Shown one piece after another: positions 53,601-61,021 of a DNA stretch of 64,000 bases. Position 1 is the stretch's first letter. Each line of letters starts with the position of its first letter. A program made the translations under genes and the position numbers. The notes under the pieces were generated by a model that was not told where the DNA came from, searched no databases, and saw only the letters and a list, made by a program, of their open reading frames with translations. The DNA comes from JABFRG01 sp038210445 (GTDB taxonomy: Bacteria > Myxococcota_A > Polyangia > Polyangiales > Polyangiaceae), in contig JBBQWQ010000014.1 in assembly GCA_038210445.1 (NCBI GenBank), positions 62,001 to 126,000 on the forward strand. Reading direction: 5' to 3'.

Positions 53601-55073
53601 CAGGATGTCGGCCAGCTGGGTCACCGGCTCGTGGAGCGCGAATCGCACCAGGTTTCCGTCGGCGTCGCGGGCGCCCGAGGCGATGCCGCGCACCATGCTC
53701 ACCGAAGCGGTGACGGCGGTGGGCAGGTCGTCGCCGTAGCCGGCAATGGCTTCGTGGGTGTCGAGCGTCAGCATCGCTGCATCGCTCGCTGCGCGACCGT
53801 GTTTGGCCGAGAGCCCGGCGATGGCGCGGGCCTCGAACTCGCTCTGCCACACCCAGCGCATGCCGCGTTTGTAGGCCATCTCGCCCAGGGTCTTGCGCAG
53901 CGGCGAGAGGGCGCGCAAGAGCCGCAGGTCGTTGCGGTCGGTGCCTTCGGGAAAGCCCAGGTGCAGCGACACCAGCACCACGTGCCGCACCTCGCGCGGC
54001 TCGCGGCCGCCGCTCTGGGCCTCGTCTACCGAGGGCGCGCGCGCGCTTTGCCTTCCCTGCGTCTGGTGCAGCGCCACCGGCGCCGCGGCGTTGGTGCGCG
54101 CCTCTTCCTCGACCTGCTCGTCTACCGAGGCTCGCTCGCTCTGGGGTACCAGATCGAAGATGCGCGACTCGAGGGCCACCGAGTCGATGAGCTCCTGATT
54201 GTGGAGCAGCGCGCGGGCGACCGCCGAAGCCAGCTCCTTACCCGACGCATAGCGATGCTCGCGCTCCCGCTCCAGGAGCTTCATCACGATTTTCTCCAGC
54301 TCCTCGGGCAGATCGCGCACGTATTTGCTGGGCCGCTCCACCTCGCCGCTGCGCACGATGTCGAGCAGCGCCTCGCCGCCCAGCCCGCCGTGCAGCGGCC
54401 GCCCGGTGAGGCACTCCCAGAGAATGACGCCCAGCGCGTAGAGATCGCTCCGGCGGTCGATGCGCTCGCCGCGCGCTTGCTCCGGCGACATGTAGCCGAA
54501 CTTGCCCTTGATGACGCCGGTCTGGTCTTCCGTGAGCCGCGCGCTGGCGATGCCGAAGTCGGTGATCTTCACTCCGCCTTCGAACGAGAGCAAAACGTTC
54601 TGGGGCGAAACGTCGCGGTGGACGATGTCGAGCGGCTGGCCCTGCTCGTCTTTCTTCTCGTGCGCGTAGTGCAGGCCCTTGGCCGCCTCTGCGACCATCC
54701 AGGCGCTCACCCACGGGCCGATGCGGGTCCCAAGGTTTCGTGCCGCGTGCATGAGTGCGCCCAGGTCGAGGCCCTCGACGAACTCCATGGCCAAGATGTG
54801 GCCTTCGTCGCCGGCGTCGAAGAACTCGTAGACCTGCACCACGTTGGGGTGGTTGAGGCGGGTCGCCAGCTGCGCCTCTTCGATGAACATGGTCTTGAAG
54901 CGCCGCGAGTTGCCGAACGACGGCAGAATGCGCTTCACCACCAGAACCTTGAAGGTCCCTTCTGCGCCGCGCTTCTTGGCCAGAAACACCTCGGCCATGC
55001 CGCCCGCACCGAGACGCCGGACGATCTCGAAGTGCTCGAGCTTGTTCGGGACCGGGGGAAGGGGAGACGCCAT
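50640..55073 (-). CDS. Giant signalling protein: Ser/Thr kinase - cyclase-like - AAA ATPase - TPR
   Basis: This 1477-residue multidomain sensor is of the PknK-like type. Kinase domain about residues 12-290: GAGGMAEVFLAKK, KVLVVKRI, HRDVSPQNVLLS, DFGIA and GYMSPEQARGERID. A region of about 180 residues (VVLVSLHLGFPEG, then AAMLTLDTHEAIAGYGDDLP) looks like a nucleotide cyclase domain that lost its catalytic residues. An AAA/NB-ARC-like ATPase follows: VGEMGIGKTALVSAFLED (Walker A) and LIVTLDGFQWADRQSLDLF (Walker B). The C-terminal 600 residues are TPR-like helices. ATG 55073 is just before the kinase; a GTG 13 codons upstream is possible. It is divergent from the DUF4388-DnaJ gene. Confidence 0.9.
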   Translation of the reverse strand: MASPLPPVPNKLEHFEIVRRLGAGGMAEVFLAKKRGAEGTFKVLVVKRILPSFGNSRRFKTMFIEEAQLATRLNHPNVVQVYEFFDAGDEGHILAMEFVEGLDLGALMHAARNLGTRIGPWVSAWMVAEAAKGLHYAHEKKDEQGQPLDIVHRDVSPQNVLLSFEGGVKITDFGIASARLTEDQTGVIKGKFGYMSPEQARGERIDRRSDLYALGVILWECLTGRPLHGGLGGEALLDIVRSGEVERPSKYVRDLPEELEKIVMKLLEREREHRYASGKELASAVARALLHNQELIDSVALESRIFDLVPQSERASVDEQVEEEARTNAAAPVALHQTQGRQSARAPSVDEAQSGGREPREVRHVVLVSLHLGFPEGTDRNDLRLLRALSPLRKTLGEMAYKRGMRWVWQSEFEARAIAGLSAKHGRAASDAAMLTLDTHEAIAGYGDDLPTAVTASVSMVRGIASGARDADGNLVRFALHEPVTQLADILSGATPKGATWVAGGLYRLIRRDFLWDTPHHVSLTGKSSVSGVPLPSHVRTYGLLRALSRDERASEAGHLIGRDAELADLQAAFHSARKVGHERAVVRAVVGEMGIGKTALVSAFLEDAVQAAQIRSEGLRILRVECTPVSMEVPFGAVSDLVRDAIGANGGETFEEMAERIASIGGGAAHGDASHPAVARLAELAANSNRARGSDEDAVDQRKVIVSALRTMLGALAIAEPLIVTLDGFQWADRQSLDLFTDILRSPDPLPMLTVVVTRSDDRVSALLQGHVRVELDPLTADEQVRLLEARLGVREGVRAVCADLMPRVGGNPYFLLEMVDALLERGVLEIVDSPARSSERAGAGAPAGDGLERTSALVRTEQGDLGQVLPSTLEQLVADRLQELPREERVIVDWLAVAGGPLHEKEIGELSSILSDDPITRLCARGMCDRKGNAIDFRHPLIRDVAYAALGGELRVRMHAELGELLAETPLARGLSAAVVARHLVRGNLGVRAVDYYLEAALAARNSHQLQLAARYFRRALTHMLPRDRRSEIAHDALETIYRALGRRSERVQALDGLRTLAKQLGTPRLACVALTRLARYHLDEGLLLRGLPIAKAATSLAQNNGMPQLSVETEALLSEFLRELGDVQGALAACDRALSACDPKLRRGSSARTYAEVLRARGVLLRRVGRVREAVDAYADALAYAKAAGAKRLEARTKNALAYAMFVQGRYEDAIVLAHESIQIDLSMGGRFQVAKTLTNIGHSYSRLGDVPRAQAYLSRAREAHERYGDQDSRADTHIVCAEVALEVGDVATGEGFLRDAQNMIALTRNAYDATHALLIGAVLSRAKRDPKRAIAQALEARRAAETQALVAYSFYGMSIEATARVDAGEIHTGTLLATTALGTVETLQGCEYGLEIRVLCADALKRAGSPQAGHARQVAIDYTVAMLGTIRDARLRRTFAQRPIVAALFDATPVPEPARSGTSDLLPSAPPVL

Positions 55074-55343
55074 GCGGAGCTGCGGGCCGTTGCCGGGGGG
55101 TGCGAGAGGCACCGGCCCTGCGCCAGGGTGCTACCCAACAGGATAGCGGAAATACCGCCGCCGCGTTCCTCGAACCGAAGGCCCCATGTGTGGCGGTGGC
55201 GCACACTCGCCGGGTGCGCGCGCGCGGCGGCGATGGGCCGGCGCGGCGCGCGGCGCCGCATGCGTCTCGCGTCTTTTTCAAGCGCGAGTTATCATCGGAC
55301 GCCGCCCAGAGCTCTGCCCGAATCTGCTAAAGAAGCCCCTTCG

Positions 55344-57116
55344 ATGGCCACCCCCGACCTACCCGCTCCGTCTGCACAGGGCACCCTCGCCAAGACGCCC
55401 GCGGTCCATCTGTTCGTGTACGTGTACGAGCGTGAGCTGTCGGGTTCGCTCGTGCTCTCCACCCCCGACGGCGACACCACCACCATCGCCCTGACCCAGG
55501 GGTGGCCGAGCCGGGTCAAGCTCGAGCCGGCCGACGTGTTTCTCTCCACCGTGCTCGAAGACCAGGGCTTCGCCGAAGAGCACCGGCTCGCCGCCACCTA
55601 CCAGCTTGCCCAACGCCAGCGGCGGCGCCACGGCGAGGTGCTGGTGGAGCACGGCGACATCACCGAAGAGCAGCTGCAGCAGGCGCTGCGCGTGCAGCTC
55701 GAGCGCAAGGCCGGGCGCGTGTTCTTCATGAGCGAGGCCACCACCTTCGGGTACTACGCCGGCGTCGACCTGCTTGCCGACTACGGCGGGCCCGAGGCGC
55801 CGCTCGATCCGCTCTCGCTGGTGTGGAACGGCGTGCGGCAGCGGCCTCCGTGGGAGCACGTGAACGCGGCGCTCAATCGCCTGGCCTCGGCCTCCATGCG
55901 GCTCGCGGTGCACGCCGCGCCCGAGCGCTTCGCGTTTCGGCCCGCGGAGCTGGCGGTGGTGCAGGGCCTCGCCGAGCGTCCGGCGCGCCTCGCCGACCTC
56001 ATCGGCAGTCGCACCCTCGGCCCCAGCGCCATGCAGACATTGGTGTATTGTCTCCTCATCACCAAACAGGTGGACCTCACCGAGGCAGCCATGCCCGCCG
56101 GGGCCACGCCCAGCCCTCCCTCGGTCCGCCCCGCGCCGCCTTCCATGCGTCCGTCGCCGCCTTCCATGCGCCCGTCGCCCTCGGCCTCGCCGCCGTCGGT
56201 GCGCCCGGTCGGTGCGGAGGGCGCTGCGCGTGCGTCGATGGCTCCGGGCAGCGTGCGCGGCGCTTCCATGCCGCCGGCGCCCGGCAGCGTGCGCGGCACG
56301 TCCATGCCGCCGGCGCCAGAGTCGTCGCCTCCCAGCAGCCGCGGCGGTTCTTTGAGCCCCGGCGAAGAGCTCTGGATGAAGGAGATCCTCGCGCGCGCCA
56401 AGTCGATCCTCACCGAAGACTACTTCCAGATGCTCGGCATCGAGCGCTCCGCCGATGCTTCGGCCGTCGATCGCGCGTACCTCACGCTGGCGAAGAAGTG
56501 GCACCCAGACCGCGTGCCGTTGAAGCTCGAGCGGGTGAAGGGCGAGTGCACTCGGGTATTCGCCCACATCAGCGAAGCCCACCAGACGCTCATGGACCCC
56601 AAGCGGCGCGACCAGTACGTCGCGGTGCTCAAAGACGGCGGCGGAACGCCCGAAGCGCAGAAGCAAGTGCAGTCGGCGCTCGAAGCCATCACGCATTTCC
56701 AGAAGGCCGAGGTCTTCTTCAAGATTCGCGACTACGCCCAGGCCGAGTCTTTCGCCCGCAAGGCGCTGACCGCCGACCCCGGGCAATCGGAGTACATCGC
56801 GTTCGTCGCGTGGATAGAGGCCATGAAGCCCGAGAACCAGCCGGTGGAGCCGACCCGGCGCTTCATCGAGACGCTGGGCGAGGCCATCAAGCTCAACCCC
56901 AACAGCGAACGCGCGTACTTTTACCGCGGCATGCTCAACAAGCGCGTCGACCAGCACGCCGCCGCCATCAAAGACTTCAAGCGCGTGGCGGAGATCAACC
57001 CCAACCACGTCGACGCCGCCCGCGAAGTACGCCTGCACTACATGCGCTCCGGTCCGTCGAACCCGCCCAAGGACGCGTCCATTGGCGGACTCATCGGAAA
57101 GTTCTTCAAGAAATAG
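55344..57116 (+). CDS. DUF4388 - DnaJ - TPR protein
   Basis: The 590-residue product starts with a DUF4388-type module (about 10-135: VHLFVYVYERELSGSLVLST and ALTQGWPSRVKLEPADVFLS), common in myxobacterial regulators. A middle helical region follows, then a Pro/Ser/Met-rich linker (about 250-335) with near-repeats such as PPSMRPSPPSMRPSP and GSVRGASMPPAPGSVRG. A J domain (about 359-420, FQMLGIERSADASAVDRAYL) carries an intact HPD at 387-389 and could stimulate an Hsp70. The C-terminal 150 residues are TPR repeats (ERAYFYRGMLNKRVDQHAAA). It may recruit DnaK to a signalling complex. Confidence 0.85.
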   Translation: MATPDLPAPSAQGTLAKTPAVHLFVYVYERELSGSLVLSTPDGDTTTIALTQGWPSRVKLEPADVFLSTVLEDQGFAEEHRLAATYQLAQRQRRRHGEVLVEHGDITEEQLQQALRVQLERKAGRVFFMSEATTFGYYAGVDLLADYGGPEAPLDPLSLVWNGVRQRPPWEHVNAALNRLASASMRLAVHAAPERFAFRPAELAVVQGLAERPARLADLIGSRTLGPSAMQTLVYCLLITKQVDLTEAAMPAGATPSPPSVRPAPPSMRPSPPSMRPSPSASPPSVRPVGAEGAARASMAPGSVRGASMPPAPGSVRGTSMPPAPESSPPSSRGGSLSPGEELWMKEILARAKSILTEDYFQMLGIERSADASAVDRAYLTLAKKWHPDRVPLKLERVKGECTRVFAHISEAHQTLMDPKRRDQYVAVLKDGGGTPEAQKQVQSALEAITHFQKAEVFFKIRDYAQAESFARKALTADPGQSEYIAFVAWIEAMKPENQPVEPTRRFIETLGEAIKLNPNSERAYFYRGMLNKRVDQHAAAIKDFKRVAEINPNHVDAAREVRLHYMRSGPSNPPKDASIGGLIGKFFKK

Positions 57117-57175
57117 CCCGCTCCGACTGCGAGCGCGGCGGCTGCCTCGCGCACCGCCCATGGTAGGTTCCATGC

Positions 57176-57690
57176 ATGAGCTACGACATGCAGGTCTACC
57201 TCAAGAAGAAGCGGATCTCGAAGGCGCTCATCGCCCAGACTTGAACGAGGGGGAGGGTGGCTGGTACCTCCATGTGGACAGCGATCAAATCGGCGGCGGC
57301 AAATACACCGGTGATGACTGTGAGCTCTGCATGCAAGAGTGGGCGCAGCTGCTCGGCGGAGAGATCTCCGAAGAAGAAGAGTGGTTCAAGCGGATCGTTC
57401 GGGCTGGCGAGAAGCAGGTGGCAGCGCTCAAGCTGCCCAAGTTCGGCGCCGCGGACACGTACCTCTCCTTGGCGTTCGACGCCGCCGGGAAAGAGCGAGG
57501 CCGCAAGTCGGTCGCCCAGGAGTTGCACGAGGTCGTGAAGAACCAGCTTCACGACCCGGCCTGGCTTAGCGCCAACGAGGTCACGCGGCTCGAAGTGCTC
57601 TCGTACGATGGCGAGGGTACCGTCTCCAGCCACACCTCGTACGACGTCGACGGCAAGGGCAGCATGCGGCCTCGCCCCGACAAGCGCTGA
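57176..57690 (+). pseudogene. Frameshifted hypothetical gene
   Basis: The frame starting MSYDMQVYLKKKRISKALIA at 57176 stops after 22 codons (CAG ACT TGA). The -1 frame continues at once as DLNEGEGGWYLHVDSDQIGG for about 150 more residues to the stop at 57690. Restoring one base at about 57238 (CAG GAC TTG) would make one protein of about 172 residues. It contains no known domain; it is acidic with ISEEEEWFKRIV and EDCEL-like segments and no membrane helix. Either a recent single-base loss, a sequencing error or a -1 frameshift event. Confidence 0.6.
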
Positions 57691-57696
57691 TCCCTT

Positions 57697-58317
57697 TCAA
57701 GAAGTAACGCGTCGCCGCTTGCGCCACGCGAAGGCCAGCCCGGCGGCCACCAGCAAGCCCGCCAGCGCGGCCCACAGGCTGGTATTCCCGGCGTTCGCGG
57801 GGGCCGGCGGCGTGAAACCGGTGTCGAGCTCCACCTGGCGATCGGTGACCGTGAGCACACGCGCCTTGGACGCAGTCGGGCTCAAAAGGCTCGCCGCGTG
57901 CCGATGCGCGTCGTCGAAGGTGGTCATGTATCGCGCGGTCACCGCCAGTCGCGCCGGTCGCGCCTTGCACGCGTAGCGCGCGCGAATCTCCAGGCCGTCA
58001 CCGCGCTCGCCGAGGTTCGCGCTCACCAGGGTGCCCGGGCACGCTGCCCCGTCGCCGAAGACGTCGACCGCGTCGCGGACGAAACCCTCGAAGTCCTTCT
58101 GGTGCGCGGCCATTTCTGCCGCGTCCACGAGGCCGTCGCCGTCGCGGTCGAGGGGAATGATGCGCGCCAGATCGCGCACCGACAGGGAGATTTCCGCCTC
58201 CACCACGCCGCTCTCGGCCACCGTGAAAGTGCTCTTGGAGATGCCCGCGGTGTGCGCGTTCGCGACCGCAGGCGCAACCGCGGCCGCGAGAACGACCGTC
58301 GTGGCTACCCGGCGCAT
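57697..58317 (-). CDS. Exported, single-pass membrane protein with EF-hand-like loop
   Basis: A 206-residue protein with a signal peptide (MRRVATTVVLAAAVAPAVANA), a periplasmic domain, and a C-terminal membrane helix (TSLWAALAGLLVAAGLAFAW) with the stop RKRRRVTS. The periplasmic part contains LDRDGDGLVDAAEM, a calcium-loop pattern (DxDxDG...E), and a Cys pair. The general layout resembles the periplasmic N-terminal domain of HupE/UreJ-type proteins, but without their multi-helix part. ATG 58317 begins at the signal peptide. It is divergent from the PhyH-like gene; the function is unknown. Confidence 0.7.
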   Translation of the reverse strand: MRRVATTVVLAAAVAPAVANAHTAGISKSTFTVAESGVVEAEISLSVRDLARIIPLDRDGDGLVDAAEMAAHQKDFEGFVRDAVDVFGDGAACPGTLVSANLGERGDGLEIRARYACKARPARLAVTARYMTTFDDAHRHAASLLSPTASKARVLTVTDRQVELDTGFTPPAPANAGNTSLWAALAGLLVAAGLAFAWRKRRRVTS

Positions 58318-58368
58318 GGTAAACGTCACGACGTGGAGCTTAGCGGTAGCACGGCCTCTGCGCCGAGG

Positions 58369-59187
58369 GTGAATGCCGACGTCTTCGACGGGCCACGCCC
58401 TCTCGCCGACGTGCTCGCCGACTACCGCGCGCACGGCTGGGCTCGGGTGGGTCGCCTGTGCAGCGAGCCCGAGCTGGAGGCGCTTCGGGGGCGCATCGAC
58501 GCCATCATGATGGGCGAGATCACCTACCCGGGGATGTTCTTTCAGCGCGACACCGACAACGGCAGCTACGACGATCTCTCCTTCGGCAAGGGCTACGAAG
58601 GGCCCACGCTGCGCTATCGCAAGGTCGAGAAGCTGGAGGCGGATCCGCTCTTCTTGCGATGGATCGAGGACCCGCGGTTTTACGCCATCGCGCGCGAGCT
58701 GGTGGCCCCGAAGCTCACGCTCTACCGCGCGCTGGTGTTCAACAAGGCCGCCGAGACCGGCGGCAGCTACCTGCCCTGGCACCAGGATGGCGGCCGGTTC
58801 TGGGGTCTCGATCGCGATCCCACGCTGCAGATCTGGACCGCCCTCGACGACGCGCCGGAGAACGGCGGCTGCGTCGAGGTGCTGCCGGGTAGCCACCTGC
58901 GCGGCCTCGCCACGCCGCTCGGCGGAGTGGTTCCCAAGCACCTCATCGAGGAGCACCAAGCCGAAGAGCGCGCGCTGCGCATTCCCGCCCGCGCCGGCGA
59001 GGTGCTCCTGATTCACAACATGTTGTGGCACCGCTCGGTGCGCAGCACCACCGGCAAGCCGCGTCGTGCACTCACTGCATGCTACATGGACGCCGCGACG
59101 CGCTGCCTTCGCACCAAGCGCACCCCGCGCGTGTTCTTCCCGCTCTTTCGCGACCTCTCGTTGACGTCGGCGCGCGAAACCACGTAG
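58369..59187 (+). CDS. Phytanoyl-CoA dioxygenase (PhyH)-like Fe(II)/2-oxoglutarate oxygenase
   Basis: This 272-residue non-heme iron oxygenase has a jelly-roll with the facial triad. The first His and Asp are in LPWHQDGGRFWG, and the distal His in LIHNMLWHRSVRSTTGKPRR, where the Arg would bind 2-oxoglutarate. PENGGCVEVLPGSHLRGLA, a PhyH hallmark, lies between. Such enzymes hydroxylate lipids, amino acids or natural products; no substrate can be named. A GTG at 58369 is taken as start (VNADVFDG); a GTG 12 codons earlier is possible, both with weak ribosome-binding sites. Confidence 0.88.
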   Translation: MNADVFDGPRPLADVLADYRAHGWARVGRLCSEPELEALRGRIDAIMMGEITYPGMFFQRDTDNGSYDDLSFGKGYEGPTLRYRKVEKLEADPLFLRWIEDPRFYAIARELVAPKLTLYRALVFNKAAETGGSYLPWHQDGGRFWGLDRDPTLQIWTALDDAPENGGCVEVLPGSHLRGLATPLGGVVPKHLIEEHQAEERALRIPARAGEVLLIHNMLWHRSVRSTTGKPRRALTACYMDAATRCLRTKRTPRVFFPLFRDLSLTSARETT

Positions 59188-59293
59188 CCTCACCGGATGA
59201 TTCGTCGCGCGAGGTTCTGTCCCCGCGAGCGCCCGTGCCCTTGTGCGGAGCCCGCTGGCCGCGACGCCGACTGCGTGTGACCCTCCACTTCCG

Positions 59294-61015
59294 GTGAGTA
59301 ACGACGTGTCGCGGTTTGCCCCGCTCTTCGACGCCCTGGCCAAAACATCTGCCGACGAGCTTCGCCTGCTCGTGGGCGAGCGCATCTACATCATGCGCAA
59401 AGGTATTCGCCAGGACATCGGCAAAGAGCCCCTCAAGTTCACCAACATCGACCCCCTGGCGGCGGAGCTGCTTTCGCCGGAAGAGGTGCGCGGTCTCAAG
59501 GACACGCCCAAGACCTGCCGCGTCGACCACCCAACCGGGTCCTACTTCGTCACCTTCGGGCGCAACGCCGAGGGCACCACGGTCGCGATTCGACCCGAGG
59601 CCAAGGGGCCCGCGCTCGCGGTGGGCCAGGAAAAGGCCGGTGTGACTGCGCCTCCCGCGGCGCCCGCGGGCACCGCCTCGCCGCCCCCACACGCTCCTGC
59701 GGCTCCTGCGGCTCCGCCGCCCGCGGCGTCGGCTACGCGCATCATCCCCGCGGAGCCAGACTCGTCGTCGCGCATCGAGCTCGACACCTCGTTCGTGAAG
59801 CCCAAGGCTCCGCCGCCCGCTCCGCCCACTCTGGCCGGCCCTTCACCGGAGCCCCGCGCCCCCGAGCCGAGCCGCGTAGAGCTCACCGACCCCATGCGCA
59901 ACCCCGGCGGCGATCGCGGCAATGCGCGCCTGGGGCCGCAGGCCATCGACGAGATCCTGCGCGACATGATCGCCCGCAAGGCCTCCGACTTGCACCTCTC
60001 GGCCGACGTGCACCCGGTCATGCGCGTGCACGGCGAGATGCATTTTCTCACCGAGCGCGCGTCGCTCTCGTCTTCAGATATCGCGGCGCTGCTCCTCCCC
60101 ATCTTCACCTCGAAGGCGCGCGAGGACTTCGACGAGAAGAGCGACGCCGACTTCGCCTACGAAGTGCCGGGCCTGGCGCGCTTCCGCGTGAACGTGTTCC
60201 GCGACCGCAAGGGCATGGGCGCGGTGCTCCGGCAGATTCCCATCGAGATCATCCCGGCCGAGAAGCTGGGGCTCCCCAAGTCGGTGCTCGACCTCTGCTA
60301 CCTCTCCAAGGGGCTGGTGGTGGTCACCGGACCCACCGGCTCCGGCAAGTCGACCACGCTCGCCTCGATGATCGACTTCATCAACAAGAACCGAAGCGAC
60401 CACATCATCACCATCGAAGACCCGGTGGAGTTCGTTCACCCGAACATCAAGTGCCTCATCAACCAGCGCGAGATCGGGCAGCACACCAAGTCGTTCAAGA
60501 ACGCCCTGCGCGCCGCGCTGCGCGAAGACCCAGACATCGTATTGGTGGGCGAAATGCGCGATCTCGAGACCATCTCCATTGCCATCGAGACCGCGGAAAC
60601 CGGCCACCTGGTGTTCGGCACGCTGCACACCACGACGGCAGTCTCCACGGTCGACCGCATCATCGATCAGTTCCCTACCGATCAGCAGGAGCAGGTGCGC
60701 GTCATGCTCTCGGAGTCGCTCCGCGGCGTGGTGGCGCAGGTGCTCTGCAAGAAGATCGGCGGCGGACGCGTGGCGGCGCTCGAAGTTCTTCTGGGCAGCA
60801 GCGCCGTCTCCGCCCTCATTCGCGACGGGAAGACCTTCCAGCTCCCGAGCGTCATGCAAACGCAGAAGGGCGCCGGCATGGTCACCATGAACGACGCGCT
60901 CCTCACGCTCGTTCAACAGAAGCAGGTCACGCCCCACGACGCCTTCGTGAAGTCGGTCGACAAGAGCGGCCTTCTCCTCATGTTCAAGAACAACGGCATC
61001 GCCCCGCCGGTGTAG
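59294..61015 (+). CDS. PilT/PilU-type twitching motility ATPase with extra N-terminal domain
   Basis: This 573-residue type IV pilus retraction-type ATPase has a C-terminal PilT unit (about 215-570). The PAS-like N-domain reads ASDLHLSADVHPVMRVHGEM; motifs are Walker A GPTGSGKSTTLASM, the Asp box IITIEDPVEFVH, Walker B DPDIVLVGEMRDLETISIAI and the His box HLVFGTLHTTTA. The N-terminal 100 residues (ELRLLVGERIYIMRKGIRQD, then GSYFVTFGRN) look like a second, degenerate N-domain joined by a Pro/Ala linker (about 115-200). The GTG start at 59294 is taken at the start of that domain; the open frame begins further upstream. It would power gliding or pilus dynamics. Confidence 0.9.
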   Translation: MSNDVSRFAPLFDALAKTSADELRLLVGERIYIMRKGIRQDIGKEPLKFTNIDPLAAELLSPEEVRGLKDTPKTCRVDHPTGSYFVTFGRNAEGTTVAIRPEAKGPALAVGQEKAGVTAPPAAPAGTASPPPHAPAAPAAPPPAASATRIIPAEPDSSSRIELDTSFVKPKAPPPAPPTLAGPSPEPRAPEPSRVELTDPMRNPGGDRGNARLGPQAIDEILRDMIARKASDLHLSADVHPVMRVHGEMHFLTERASLSSSDIAALLLPIFTSKAREDFDEKSDADFAYEVPGLARFRVNVFRDRKGMGAVLRQIPIEIIPAEKLGLPKSVLDLCYLSKGLVVVTGPTGSGKSTTLASMIDFINKNRSDHIITIEDPVEFVHPNIKCLINQREIGQHTKSFKNALRAALREDPDIVLVGEMRDLETISIAIETAETGHLVFGTLHTTTAVSTVDRIIDQFPTDQQEQVRVMLSESLRGVVAQVLCKKIGGGRVAALEVLLGSSAVSALIRDGKTFQLPSVMQTQKGAGMVTMNDALLTLVQQKQVTPHDAFVKSVDKSGLLLMFKNNGIAPPV

Positions 61016-61021
61016 GTCTCC

